DNA of 57,127 nucleotides, taken from assembly GCA_934654805.1 (NCBI GenBank), contig CAKUGW010000003.1, positions 1 to 57,127 of the forward strand. The letters are read 5' to 3'. This DNA comes from an uncultured Kiritimatiellota bacterium. Its GTDB lineage: Bacteria > Verrucomicrobiota > Kiritimatiellia > RFP12 > UBA1067. A program made the translations under genes and the position numbers. Below are positions 41,926 to 49,868 of the stretch, one piece after another (position 1 is the first letter of the stretch; each line of letters opens with the position of its first letter). The notes under the pieces were generated by a model. The model worked only from the letters and a program-made list of their open reading frames with translations, had not been told where the DNA came from and did no database searches.

Positions 41926-42308
41926 GCCACGGACCTCCCGAAGACATCCGCCGCCTGCCAGAGCGCGCGGAACGCCTGCTCCAGCCCCGCCGCCGTCAGG
42001 TCGCGCTCGTCGAGGCGCGTCACGAAGCGCGCCTCGCCCGTCTTCTCGAGCCGGACAGCCCGAATCTTGAGGCCCGCCGCCTGCGCGGCCGGATGCGCGC
42101 GCGTCAGGAGCCTGCGCATCGTGTCCGCCGACGCATCGGCCGCAAGGCCGACCGAGACCATCAGCCCGCCCTCGCCATACTCCAGATAGAGCGCACGCCC
42201 GTTCTCGAAGCGCACGCCCGCTGCGCCGCGGTCGTTGAGCGCGAACGACGACAGCCCGAGCGAACGCCCGAAGGCGCGCACTGTCTCGGCGATCCAGGAG
42301 GCGATCAT
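41922..42308 (-). CDS. Class I type III chaperone (CesT/SycN-like)
   Basis: A 128-aa protein with the alpha-beta-beta-beta-alpha-beta-beta-alpha pattern of Tir/CesT chaperones: helix IASWIAETVRAFGRSLGL, strands ALYLEYGEGGLMVSVGL, a middle helix, strand ARFVTRLDERDL and a final helix LEQAFRALWQAADVFGRS. Placed between the gatekeeper and the SctX-like gene, it corresponds to SycN, which with YscB binds YopN. Overlaps both neighbours as ATGA. Confidence 0.7.
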   Translation of the reverse strand: MIASWIAETVRAFGRSLGLSSFALNDRGAAGVRFENGRALYLEYGEGGLMVSVGLAADASADTMRRLLTRAHPAAQAAGLKIRAVRLEKTGEARFVTRLDERDLTAAGLEQAFRALWQAADVFGRSVA

Positions 42309-43495
42309 GCCGCGCGCCCTCCTTCCCCCTCCTGATTCTTGCGATCCGCCTCTTCCTGCAGGGCGACGAGCCCGTCAAGGTGCTCCTGCGCGGCGTCCTC
42401 CAGCCGGAAGCGATCGGCCTCCTGGTCGAAGAGGCGAGGCGAAAGCTGGCGGAAGACGTCGATGAGGCCCGTGCAGAAGTAGATTTGCGCGAGCAGTTGC
42501 GACAGGCCGCACGTGGAGACGAGCGAGGCGATGTTCGCGGCGTTCACGAACGGCATCTGCGTGAAGTCCATGACGCGCCCCGTCAACTTCTCGCCGCTGA
42601 GGAGGCACGGCTCGCCGAACTGCGAAGCCATCTTGCCCGACAGCACGGTGAGCTTGTCGAGGCAGGTCTTCAGCACCTGCACGCACTGGAGGTCGCCGAG
42701 GATGCGGCGCAGCTCCTCCGGGCTCTGCGACGGGGACGGGCTCTGCAGGTCGACGCCGCAGCCCTTGATCAGGAAGTCGATCGCGTCGGCAAGCCGGCCC
42801 GCCCCGCGCGTCTGCAGCAGCGACGCGAAGCAGTTCTGCGGCGACTTGAAGCCCAGCACCTCGCCGCGATAGAGGTCTCGCAGGCCCTGCATCTCCTCCG
42901 GGCTCTGCGCCTTCGCGTTGACGACCGCCGCGAGGTTGACGCCCGCGCGGATCTCCGCCCCCTTCGTCCGCGTGAGCTCCTGCTTCGCCGTCTCCAGCAG
43001 CCTGTGCAGGTCGGCCTCCTCCGGCGCGAGCGCCTGCTCCAGGATGTCGACCATCGCGAACTGGTGCGAGGGGTCGCGCGACCCTTCGCCCAGCATCTTC
43101 AGCAGCTGCCCCGGATCCATCGAACGGCCCGCCTGCGCCATCTGGCGGAGCGCACGGAGCATCCGCTCCATGAAGGCGCCGCCCGGCAGGTCGGGCAGCG
43201 TCTTCTGCCACGTCTCGACCGCCGTCACGTAGGCGTTGCGGTTCGCGCGCGCCGCGCCCAGCTTGCGCTCGGCGACGGACTTCAGCTCCTTCTCCTCGAA
43301 CTGGAAGGACAGCTCCTCCATCGAGTCCATGAGGTCGGCCATCGGATCGTCCATGACCTGCAGCGTGAAGCCCATCGCCTGTCCCGACTCCACCGCCGCC
43401 TTGTTCGTCTGGGCGGCGGAGAACGCCTCGTTCTGCAGGGCGTCGAAACGTCCTGCCTGAAGCGCCTGGCGCATGATCTGGGCCGCGTCGAGCAT
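42305..43495 (-). CDS. sctW: SctW gatekeeper (YopN/HrpJ-TyeA family)
   Basis: Cytosolic plug that holds back effector secretion until host contact. The 396-aa helical frame matches the YopN/InvE/HrpJ domain in the first about 270 residues (DLMDSMEELSFQFEEKELKS, LLKMLGEGSRDPSHQFAMVD) and a TyeA-like C-terminal domain (about 290-380). As in Chlamydia CopN and SepL, the two domains are one chain. It starts 1 bp after the sctC stop and overlaps the chaperone gene as ATGA. Confidence 0.88.
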   Translation of the reverse strand: MLDAAQIMRQALQAGRFDALQNEAFSAAQTNKAAVESGQAMGFTLQVMDDPMADLMDSMEELSFQFEEKELKSVAERKLGAARANRNAYVTAVETWQKTLPDLPGGAFMERMLRALRQMAQAGRSMDPGQLLKMLGEGSRDPSHQFAMVDILEQALAPEEADLHRLLETAKQELTRTKGAEIRAGVNLAAVVNAKAQSPEEMQGLRDLYRGEVLGFKSPQNCFASLLQTRGAGRLADAIDFLIKGCGVDLQSPSPSQSPEELRRILGDLQCVQVLKTCLDKLTVLSGKMASQFGEPCLLSGEKLTGRVMDFTQMPFVNAANIASLVSTCGLSQLLAQIYFCTGLIDVFRQLSPRLFDQEADRFRLEDAAQEHLDGLVALQEEADRKNQEGEGGRAA

Positions 43496-43496
43496 C

Positions 43497-45386
43497 CTAT
43501 TCCCTCCGCGCCTTCTCGCGCGCCTCCCGTTCCTGGCGGAAAGTCTCCTGACGGCTCTCGAAGTCGCGGTCCCACGACGCGCGGCTCTCCTCGCGCACCG
43601 CCTCGCGCTGTTCCTGGCGGAGGCCGCGCTCCTTCTCGTTGCGACGGTAGGTCTCGTCGAACTGCTCGTGGCGGATCGTCCGCCGCTCCTTCAGCGCCGC
43701 CTCGCGCTCCTTGCGGGCCATGTCGTCGCGGTCGGCCGCGTCGGACATCAGCTCGGCGCCCGTCACGTCGCGCTGGCGCAGGAGCTGGACGGTCGAGACG
43801 TCCTGCGTCGGCGACAGGAAGCTGACGAACGGGTCGATCACGTGCGGCGTCAGCACGAAGAGCCGCTGGACGGTCTGCTGCGTGCGGGAATGTCCGCCGA
43901 AGAGCCAGCCGATGAGCGGAATGTCGCGCAGGTACGGGATGCCCCAGCCCGACTCCTCGTCGATGTCCTTGAAGTACCCCGCGAGCAGCAGCGACTCGCC
44001 TTCCGGCAGCGACGCCTGCGTCTCCAGCGTCGTCGTGCGCTTCGTCGGCAGCGAATCGACCGTCGCGAGCCTGTCGAGCCCGCCGTCCTGCAGCTCCAGC
44101 GTCAGCCAGACCTGCCGCGCGACGTTGGTCGACCCCGCCGGCGGCTCGACGATGCGCGGCTTGACCGCCAGGCGCGTGCCGGCGCTCGTCTCCGAGACGC
44201 TCGCGACCTTCTCGCCCACGAGCTTCGCGGAATAGCTCTCGGTGTCGGACAGCTCGGCCGTCATGTTGTTGAGCGTCAGGAGCGAGGTGCGCGCGATGTT
44301 GCGCGTCTTGCCCTTCGACTTGAGCGCCGCGATGCTCGCGTGGACGTTCACGTGCTTGCCGAGATAGGAGTAGGCGCCCGACGCGCCGAGGCCGGCCAGC
44401 GTCTCCGGCGTCATCAGGTTGCTGACGTTCTGGCCCACGCCGCCCGCATGCGTCGCGCCGCCGGCGGTGTGCGCCCCGGAAACGCCAAGCGACAGCTGCC
44501 AGTCGAGCGCGTCCTCGCGCGAGAGCTCCAGCACCGTCACGCCGATCTCCACGAGCTTCTGCGGACGGTCGAGCTCGCGGATGAGCGACTCGTACATCGG
44601 CATACGCGGCGCGGCGTCGCGGACAAGCACGGCGTTGAGCCGGTTCTCCGGGCGGATGACCGGCTGGGGCACCGCCGAGACGGCGCGGTCGACCGCGTTC
44701 GAGCCTTCCTGCACCTTCTCGCCGCCGAGCTGCATGATCTCCTGCAGGAGCGAGGCGACGCCCCGGATCGACGTGTACGTCTCGACGCCGTTGCCGGACG
44801 AGCGCTGGAAGCTGACGTTGTCCGCCCACGTGTACGTCAGCGGAAAGAGCCGCGTCTCCAGCTGCGTGAAGGTGCGCTGCTCGCGCAGGCGGTCGGCCTT
44901 CGCGATCATGTCGACGACGAGCGTCACGTAGCGCGGCGGGCCGGACACCATCACGAGCTCGCCGCCCGAAGCCGACTTCAGCGGAAAGCGCGCGTCCTCG
45001 ACGCCGAGGTCCCGCATGAGCGCCAGCACCTCGTCCGCCTTCATGTAGCGCAGGTCGAGGAGCGTCGTCAGGATCTCGCCCGAGCCGTAGACCCAGATCG
45101 TCGCGCCGTCGTAATACCAGGTGAGGTTGTTCACCGTCGCGACGCGGTCGAGGAACTCGCGCGCCGGCACCCGGTCGAAGTTGCCCGACAGCTCGCCGCG
45201 CACCGCCTCGCTCAGGACGATCGGCACGCCCTCGGCGACCGCGAACGTCTCCAGCAGCTCGCGCACCTTCAGGCTGCGCGCCGTCAGCGAGTAGTCCGGC
45301 ACGCGCCACGGGATCTCCGCCGCGCCGAGGTCCAGCGCCGCGCAGACGACAGTCAACAAAGCCAGTCTCTTCATGGAAAACGCCAT
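43497..45386 (-). CDS. sctC: SctC outer-membrane secretin
   Basis: Forms the outer-membrane ring. The 629-aa frame has a signal peptide (about 1-27, MKRLALLTVVCAALDLGAAE), N0/N1 domains (SLKVRELLETFAVAEGVPIV and LDLRYMKADEVLALMRDLGV), an N3 domain (NRLNAVLVRDAAPRMPMYES) and the secretin core with VEIGVTVLELSREDALDWQL, ETQASLPEGESLLLAGY and GIPYLRDIPLIGWLFGG. The last about 120 residues are a highly charged Arg/Glu helix (an S-domain-like tail), unusually long and rich in RxRE. ATG 45374 (MKRLA) is an alternative start four codons in. Confidence 0.96.
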   Translation of the reverse strand: MAFSMKRLALLTVVCAALDLGAAEIPWRVPDYSLTARSLKVRELLETFAVAEGVPIVLSEAVRGELSGNFDRVPAREFLDRVATVNNLTWYYDGATIWVYGSGEILTTLLDLRYMKADEVLALMRDLGVEDARFPLKSASGGELVMVSGPPRYVTLVVDMIAKADRLREQRTFTQLETRLFPLTYTWADNVSFQRSSGNGVETYTSIRGVASLLQEIMQLGGEKVQEGSNAVDRAVSAVPQPVIRPENRLNAVLVRDAAPRMPMYESLIRELDRPQKLVEIGVTVLELSREDALDWQLSLGVSGAHTAGGATHAGGVGQNVSNLMTPETLAGLGASGAYSYLGKHVNVHASIAALKSKGKTRNIARTSLLTLNNMTAELSDTESYSAKLVGEKVASVSETSAGTRLAVKPRIVEPPAGSTNVARQVWLTLELQDGGLDRLATVDSLPTKRTTTLETQASLPEGESLLLAGYFKDIDEESGWGIPYLRDIPLIGWLFGGHSRTQQTVQRLFVLTPHVIDPFVSFLSPTQDVSTVQLLRQRDVTGAELMSDAADRDDMARKEREAALKERRTIRHEQFDETYRRNEKERGLRQEQREAVREESRASWDRDFESRQETFRQEREAREKARRE

Positions 45387-45397
45387 CCCAAGCCCCC

Positions 45398-45799
45398 CTA
45401 CGGACGAATCATCAGTTCGGGAATCGCCGCCGCCTCGGCCCCCCTGACCCGCGCCAGCCACCAGTCGCACGAGGCGGCGAACACCTCGAAGAAGCGGCGC
45501 AGCAGCGCCGCGTCGGCGGTCGCGGGCAGGTCCTGCCAGAGAATCACGCGATCCGTCGCGGGATCGCAGGCCAGCACCGCCTCCTCGCGCAGCGTGCGCC
45601 CGGCCGCATAGCCCGCGAACGACGCCAGGTCCACGTCCGCCGCAGCCGCCAGGTCGCGCACCAGGACCAGCCGGTCCTTCGCGACCGTCGCCTCGATGAC
45701 CCCGCCATCGACGGAAAAGGCGAACGACACGGAACCGAGGGGAACCTCCTCCGGGTAGTCAATCGCCTTGGCCAGCGCATTTAGGGCCGTCTCTTTCAC
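45398..45799 (-). CDS. Class I type III chaperone (CesT family)
   Basis: A 133-aa CesT-type chaperone: helix ALNALAKAIDYPEEVPL, strands SVSFAFSVDGGVIEATV and RLVLVRDL, a helix, strand RVILWQDLPATADAALLRRF and a last helix FFEVFAASCDWWLARV, typical of the family. It starts with GTG 45799, which overlaps the previous stop as GTGA and is 15 nt after its own -10 box. It lies just before sctC. The substrate is unknown. Confidence 0.8.
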   Translation of the reverse strand: MKETALNALAKAIDYPEEVPLGSVSFAFSVDGGVIEATVAKDRLVLVRDLAAAADVDLASFAGYAAGRTLREEAVLACDPATDRVILWQDLPATADAALLRRFFEVFAASCDWWLARVRGAEAAAIPELMIRP

Positions 45800-46122
45800 G
45801 GGGAATTTTCGGACATTATACCAAAATTCGGCATCGGCGGGGGCTCGAAATCGAGCACGGACTTGATGAGCGCGTCCAGCGCGTCGCATGAAGTCGCCGC
45901 CGCGTCACAGGCGGGCTCCAGCCGCCGCGCCGCCTCCGCCGCCGGATCCTGCGCCGCCGCGCGCACCGTCAGGGGCCTGTCCCCCGCCGGGGCCTGCCCC
46001 CCGACAGCGGGAGAGGGCGGTTCGCCGCCCGTCCCGGCGACCGGCGCCGGCGCGCCTGGACGGACGGACTGCCCGGCGGACGGCAGATCCGCGACCGCCC
46101 TGGAATAGTTTTCGACATTCAT
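45796..46122 (-). CDS. Small hypothetical protein at the head of the type III locus
   Basis: A 108-aa frame I do not recognise. The N-terminal half is Pro/Ala/Gly-rich and partly encoded by GGGGCCTGTCCCC-type micro-repeats (45972-46003). The C-terminal half is helical (AEAARRLEPACDAAATSCDALDALIKSV is its longest stretch in outline). The stop overlaps the chaperone start as GTGA, the same coupling used throughout the locus, which supports it being translated. It could be a secreted substrate or regulator of the type III system. Confidence 0.5.
   Translation of the reverse strand: MNVENYSRAVADLPSAGQSVRPGAPAPVAGTGGEPPSPAVGGQAPAGDRPLTVRAAAQDPAAEAARRLEPACDAAATSCDALDALIKSVLDFEPPPMPNFGIMSENSP
45815..45823 (-). 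promoter_or_regulatory. Internal promoter before the CesT-family gene
   Basis: TGGTATAAT on the minus strand, 15 nt before the GTG at 45799, lying inside the 3' end of the preceding small gene. It may give a second, short-leader transcript of the secretion genes. Confidence 0.6.
45972..46005. repeat. GGGGCCTGTCCCC micro-repeat pair
   Basis: Two adjacent degenerate units (AGGGGCCTGTCCCCC and GGGGCCTGCCCCC) lie inside the 108-aa frame at 45796-46122, the same family as in birA and sctP. Confidence 0.75.
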
Positions 46123-46155
46123 AGCATTCTCTGCTACGAACCGGCCGAAGAAAGG

Positions 46156-46453
46156 TTACACGCGCGCCGTCGCCCGGCGCGACCTGGCCTTCGCCATTTC
46201 CTCCAGCTCCTTCTTGGCCGGGCATGCCGAAGAGGGCCTCCTTCTGGGCCATCGCCGCGCGCACCGCCTTCAGCTCCTCCTCGCGCCGCTTCGAGGGCCG
46301 CTGCTGCAGCAGGCGCGCCTGCTTCGCCACGAGCGCGCGGTACGGCAGGCAGATGCGCTCGTCCGCGTCCGCCGGGGGGCGTGGCCAACACCGCCCCGCC
46401 GGGAAAGGAGGCCCGGCGGGGGCCATGCCGAGGAAACCGACCTCGGCCGTCAA
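46156..46453 (-). pseudogene. First frame of the type III operon, apparently frameshifted
   Basis: Downstream of the operon promoter a strong AGGAGG site lies 4 nt before a TTG (46453). The frame then gives about 80 residues, of which YRALVAKQARLLQQRPSKRR and ELKAVRAAMAQKEALFGMP look like a genuine charged helix. Just after FGMP the coding pattern moves by one base: KKELEEMAKARSRRATARV followed by TAA (46156) continues it plausibly in the next frame. A single extra base near 46215 would explain this. It could be a true pseudogene, a sequencing error, or two overlapping signals. I cannot name the product. Confidence 0.35.
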
Positions 46454-46510
46454 CCGCCCTCCTATCAAGTGAACGCCACGACTGGATCTATCTTACACGA
46501 ATTCTGGCGT

Positions 46511-46519
46511 ATTGTACCA
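46511..46519 (-). promoter_or_regulatory. Probable promoter of the type III locus
   Basis: TGGTACAAT on the minus strand followed by ACGCC, close to the shared TGnTATAATACGC motif, with about 57 nt to the TTG at 46453. No activator site could be recognised. The 46520-46732 interval upstream holds no gene I can support. Confidence 0.55.
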
Positions 46520-46732
46520 AACAAATCCGACTTTTCAAGACGATTTTCGTCTCGTTTTCAAACGACACCGACTTTCCAACTTTCGGCGATTCATGAACCG
46601 CACGCCGCGCCCAGCCGAGGCTGTCCACGGGAGCCGGATCACGTGCGCGTCGGCGGCGTCACGCCCATTGGCCGCCAGGGGGACTCGCTCGCCCGCGCGA
46701 CGTCACAGGCCGGATTGTGGGGCTCGGCCCCT

Positions 46733-48265
46733 TCAGAAAAAGAGGTCGCGTTCGCCCCGGCAGGTCGCCTCGTACTGCTTCAGCACCGTCGGGTAGAACT
46801 TCGGCAGCCACGCCTTGATGTCCGCGAGCTCCTTCTCGATCAGCCGGTCGCCGATCGCGCGCGTCGCGTCGGACGCGAAGTCGTCCAGCCACTCGCGGAA
46901 CGTCAGCACCGCGTTGATCTTGCAGAACTTGCCCTCGCGGCCCGTCTTCAGCGCGTCCATGATGCACCCGCCGGTCCGCCCGCAGCGGTAGCCCGCCGTG
47001 CAGAACGACGTGATGACGCCGCGCCCCGCGAGGTAGCGCACCATCTCGTCGATGGAGCGGCTGTCGCCGAGCATGAACTGCTGGCGCTCCTTCTCCTGGT
47101 GCGCCTCGTCGTCGAAGTCGCTGTAGCCCTTGATCGCGATGTTCGAGGAGCAGTCGAGCTGCGTCATGCCGTGGTCCAGCACCCGGTTGCGCGAGGCCGG
47201 GCTTTCGCGCGCCGTGACGATGATGCCCGTGTACGGCACGGAGAGGCGCGCGATGACGAGGATGCGCGCGAACGTCGCGTCATCGATGAGCCACGGCGAC
47301 TCCTCCGGCACGCGCGTGCCGCTCGCCGGCTCCAGGCGCGGGAACGAGAGCGTGTGCGGCCCGATGTTGAACCAGCGCTCCAGGTCGCGCGCGTGCATGA
47401 CCGTCGCCAGCAGCTCATAGCGCCAGTCGCAGAGCCCGTAGAGGACGCCGAAGCCCACGTCGTCCACGCCCGCCTCCAGGCAGCGGTGGAAGCACGTCGT
47501 GCGCCAGTCGTAGTTGCCCTTCACGCTCCACGCCGGGTGCATCGACTCGTAGAGCCGGCGGTTGTACGTCTCCTGGAAGACCTGGAACGTGCCGATGCCG
47601 ACCGACCGCAGCACCTTCAGGTCGGCGACGGGCAGCGGCGCGGCGTTCACGTTCACGCGGCGGATCGAGTTGAGCCTGCCCGTGCGCGGCGCGGGCGCCT
47701 TGCGGGCGTAGCACGTCTCGATCGTCTCGGCGATGTACTCGGTCGAGGTCGTCGGATGCTCCCCGTAGACGGCGATGAGGCGCTTGTGGCCGATGCGGCC
47801 GGCGAGGACGTCGAGCTCCTGCTTCAGCTCGTCCATGGTGAGGACGCGGCGCTTCTGCAGGGCGTTCCCCGCGCGGAAGCCGCAGTAGCGGCAGCCGTTC
47901 ACGCAGAGGTTCGACATGTAGAGCGGCGCGAACATGACGATGCGGTTGTCGTAGACCTTGTGCTTGATGCGGTCGGCGGCCGCGCGCATCTCCTCGAAGA
48001 GCGCCGGGTCCGTCACCTGCATGAGGACGGCCGTCTCCTCCGGGAGCAGGGTCTCGCACGTCGACTCCGCCTTGGCGACGATCTCGCGCACCCGCACGGG
48101 GTCGGGGGCCTGGCCGTCCGTCTCGGCGATGAGGCGGCAGATCGCCGCATCGTCGATGAAGTGCCGGCCGCCGGGCAGGTACTTGTCGATCTCGTCCTGG
48201 ACGATGAAGCCCTTCGTGTAGTCCGCCGCGTCCGTGAACCTGCGAATGTGCGAGCAGTCTGCCAT
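46733..48265 (-). CDS. hydG: [FeFe]-hydrogenase maturase HydG
   Basis: Radical-SAM tyrosine lyase that makes CO and cyanide ligands for the H-cluster. The 510-aa frame has the CNGCRYCGF-type cluster motif (here SNLCVNGCRYCGFR, CX3CX2C), the ThiH-like barrel, and the HydG-specific C-terminal domain with FCTAGYRCGRTGGCIMDA and GKFCKINAVLTF. ThiH lacks this second cluster-binding end, so HydG is preferred. HydE, HydF and the hydrogenase are not in the window. Start ATG 48265 with a GAGAGGAAC-type site and a leader of about 36 nt. Fits the anaerobic life suggested by pflB. Confidence 0.93.
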   Translation of the reverse strand: MADCSHIRRFTDAADYTKGFIVQDEIDKYLPGGRHFIDDAAICRLIAETDGQAPDPVRVREIVAKAESTCETLLPEETAVLMQVTDPALFEEMRAAADRIKHKVYDNRIVMFAPLYMSNLCVNGCRYCGFRAGNALQKRRVLTMDELKQELDVLAGRIGHKRLIAVYGEHPTTSTEYIAETIETCYARKAPAPRTGRLNSIRRVNVNAAPLPVADLKVLRSVGIGTFQVFQETYNRRLYESMHPAWSVKGNYDWRTTCFHRCLEAGVDDVGFGVLYGLCDWRYELLATVMHARDLERWFNIGPHTLSFPRLEPASGTRVPEESPWLIDDATFARILVIARLSVPYTGIIVTARESPASRNRVLDHGMTQLDCSSNIAIKGYSDFDDEAHQEKERQQFMLGDSRSIDEMVRYLAGRGVITSFCTAGYRCGRTGGCIMDALKTGREGKFCKINAVLTFREWLDDFASDATRAIGDRLIEKELADIKAWLPKFYPTVLKQYEATCRGERDLFF

Positions 48266-48307
48266 TGTGCGTCTGTGTTCCTCTCTTCAAAAAATAGTGG
48301 GAGACGT

Positions 48308-48316
48308 ATTATACCA
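48308..48316 (-). promoter_or_regulatory. hydG promoter
   Basis: TGGTATAAT on the minus strand followed by ACG; 42 nt to the hydG ATG. Confidence 0.75.
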
Positions 48317-48385
48317 CTTTTCCGCGACACGGCGCGGCGACTCTCGCCAGTGCCGTGTCCGCCCGGCAGAAGCGCTGATGCCGCA

Positions 48386-49399
48386 TCACCGCGCGATGCA
48401 GCGCGCGAGGATGTCGCCGGCCTGCGCGTCGCAGCACACGCACGAGTCGAGCCTCAGGCGCAGCGCCTCGCCGATCGGGCGGCGCCCGATGACGCACGGC
48501 GAGAGGACGGTCAGCCACTCGTCCACGAGCCCCGCCTCGGCAAGCGACGTCGCGAGCTTCAGCCCGCCCTCGCAGAGGACGTGCAGCGCGCCGCGCCGCC
48601 CCAGCTCGCGAACCGCCTCCGCCGCGTCGCGGAAGACGAGCGTCGGGTTGCGTCCGTCGGTGAAGACCTGCGCGTCGCGCGGCAGGTTCCCGGACTTCGA
48701 GACGACGGCGCGCAGAAGGTCGTCGTTGCGCTTCTGGTGGCAGAGGAGCGAGGGGTTGTCCTTCCGCACCGTCTCCGCGCCGACGAGGATCGCATCGACC
48801 TCCGCCCGCAGAAGCCCCGTCCGGGCGCGCGCCTTCGCCGAGGAGATCCAGCGGGCCTGCCCCCCGTCGTCGCAGATGCGGCCATCGAGCGACAGCGCGA
48901 GCTTGACCGTCACGTAGGGCAGCCCCGTCGTCACGTGCTTCGCGAACGGCGCGACCAGCCGCCGCGCCGCCGTCAGGATCTCGGCGTCGCCGCGGAAGCG
49001 CTCGCAGCGGACGCCCGCCCTCGCCAGCGCCCGCGCCGCGCGGCCGCGATTCGTCGGGTTCGGGTCTGGCACGGCGTAGACGACGTTCGGGATGCCCGCC
49101 GCCGCAATCGCGTCCGTACACGCGCCGACGCGCCCCGGCCGCGAGCACGGCTCCAGCGTCACGTAGAGCGTCGCGTCACGGAATGCCGCCTCCGCCGCAC
49201 GGCCGAGACGGCGGCGCGCGTTCCCGAGCGCGGCGACTTCGGCATGATCCGTCCCGGCCTTGCGGTGAAAGCCCTCGCCGACGATCTTCCCGCCGCTGAC
49301 GACGACCGCGCCGACCGGCGGATTCGGCCGCGTGTGGCCGCAGCCGCGCCGCGCGAGCGCCAGCGCCCGCGCCATGAAGTCACTTGACGGACTTCGCAT
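48386..49399 (-). CDS. ribD: Riboflavin biosynthesis deaminase/reductase
   Basis: Bifunctional: deaminates and then reduces the pyrimidine intermediate of riboflavin synthesis. The 337-aa frame has the deaminase domain (about 1-145) with zinc motif HAEVAAL and TLEPCSRPGRVGACTDAI, then the reductase domain with GLPYVTVKLALSLDGRI, VGAETVRKDNPSL and LHVLCEGGLKLATSL. Start ATG 49399 overlaps nusB by 20 bp; ATG 49375 is an alternative. ribE, ribBA and ribH are not adjacent, so this is an isolated riboflavin gene, paired with nusB as is common. Confidence 0.95.
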   Translation of the reverse strand: MRSPSSDFMARALALARRGCGHTRPNPPVGAVVVSGGKIVGEGFHRKAGTDHAEVAALGNARRRLGRAAEAAFRDATLYVTLEPCSRPGRVGACTDAIAAAGIPNVVYAVPDPNPTNRGRAARALARAGVRCERFRGDAEILTAARRLVAPFAKHVTTGLPYVTVKLALSLDGRICDDGGQARWISSAKARARTGLLRAEVDAILVGAETVRKDNPSLLCHQKRNDDLLRAVVSKSGNLPRDAQVFTDGRNPTLVFRDAAEAVRELGRRGALHVLCEGGLKLATSLAEAGLVDEWLTVLSPCVIGRRPIGEALRLRLDSCVCCDAQAGDILARCIAR

Positions 49400-49820
49400 A
49401 CCTGTCGAGCACGCCGTTGACGATCGTGCGCGTCTTGGGGCTTGCGAACCAGTTCGCGAGATCGACGGCCTCGTTGATGACGACGGCCTTCGGCACGTCC
49501 GTGTTCGTCATCTCCCAGATGCCGAGGCGCAGGACGGCACGCTCGATCGTGCCGAGGCGGTAGAGATCCCAGCCGACGAGCCGCGAGGAAATGATCCCGT
49601 CGATCTCCTTGAGGGAGCCGAGGACGCCGGCGACACGCTCCTCGGCGAAGGTCTTCAGCTTGCCGCGCACCGCCTGCGGGCCGCCGTCCTCCTCGTCGAG
49701 GTCGAGGATCTGGTTCCAGTAGGAGGCCATGAACGCCTCCACGTCACGCGGCGGATTCAAGTCCGCCGCCGTCAGCATCTGAATCGCCCACTCGCGGGCC
49801 TGTCTGCGTGTCGCTGTCAT
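49380..49820 (-). CDS. nusB: Transcription antitermination factor NusB
   Basis: RNA-binding factor that acts with NusE at boxA in rRNA antitermination. The 146-aa helical frame begins TATRRQAREWAIQMLTAAD and contains TIERAVLRLGIWEM with VPKAVVINEAVDLANWF and KTRTIVNGVLDRYAK, the conserved C-terminal NusB signature. A long acidic loop (LDLDEEDGGPQ) lies in the middle. Cotranscribed with ribD. Confidence 0.95.
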   Translation of the reverse strand: MTATRRQAREWAIQMLTAADLNPPRDVEAFMASYWNQILDLDEEDGGPQAVRGKLKTFAEERVAGVLGSLKEIDGIISSRLVGWDLYRLGTIERAVLRLGIWEMTNTDVPKAVVINEAVDLANWFASPKTRTIVNGVLDRYAKSVK

Positions 49821-49856
49821 GTCAAAGAGCCTTAAAACCGTACGAATTGGGTGCGT

Positions 49857-49865
49857 AGTATACCA
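49857..49865 (-). promoter_or_regulatory. nusB-ribD promoter
   Basis: TGGTATACT on the minus strand followed by ACGC, 36 nt before the nusB ATG. Confidence 0.75.
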
Positions 49866-49868
49866 TAA

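Noticed and set aside
30000..45386. Flagellar export cluster
   Set aside because: Secretin SctC, needle SctF, gatekeeper SctW, CesT chaperones and FHA-domain SctD are injectisome-specific; no hook, rod or filament genes are present.
46733..48265. thiH (tyrosine lyase of thiamine synthesis)
   Set aside because: The C-terminal CTAGYRCGRTGGC region is the second cluster domain found in HydG and not in ThiH.
46214..49387. 1057-codon open frame on the plus strand opposite hydG/ribD
   Set aside because: Long only because of GC bias; low-complexity Arg/Ala/Val composition and no domain, while hydG and ribD are complete on the other strand.
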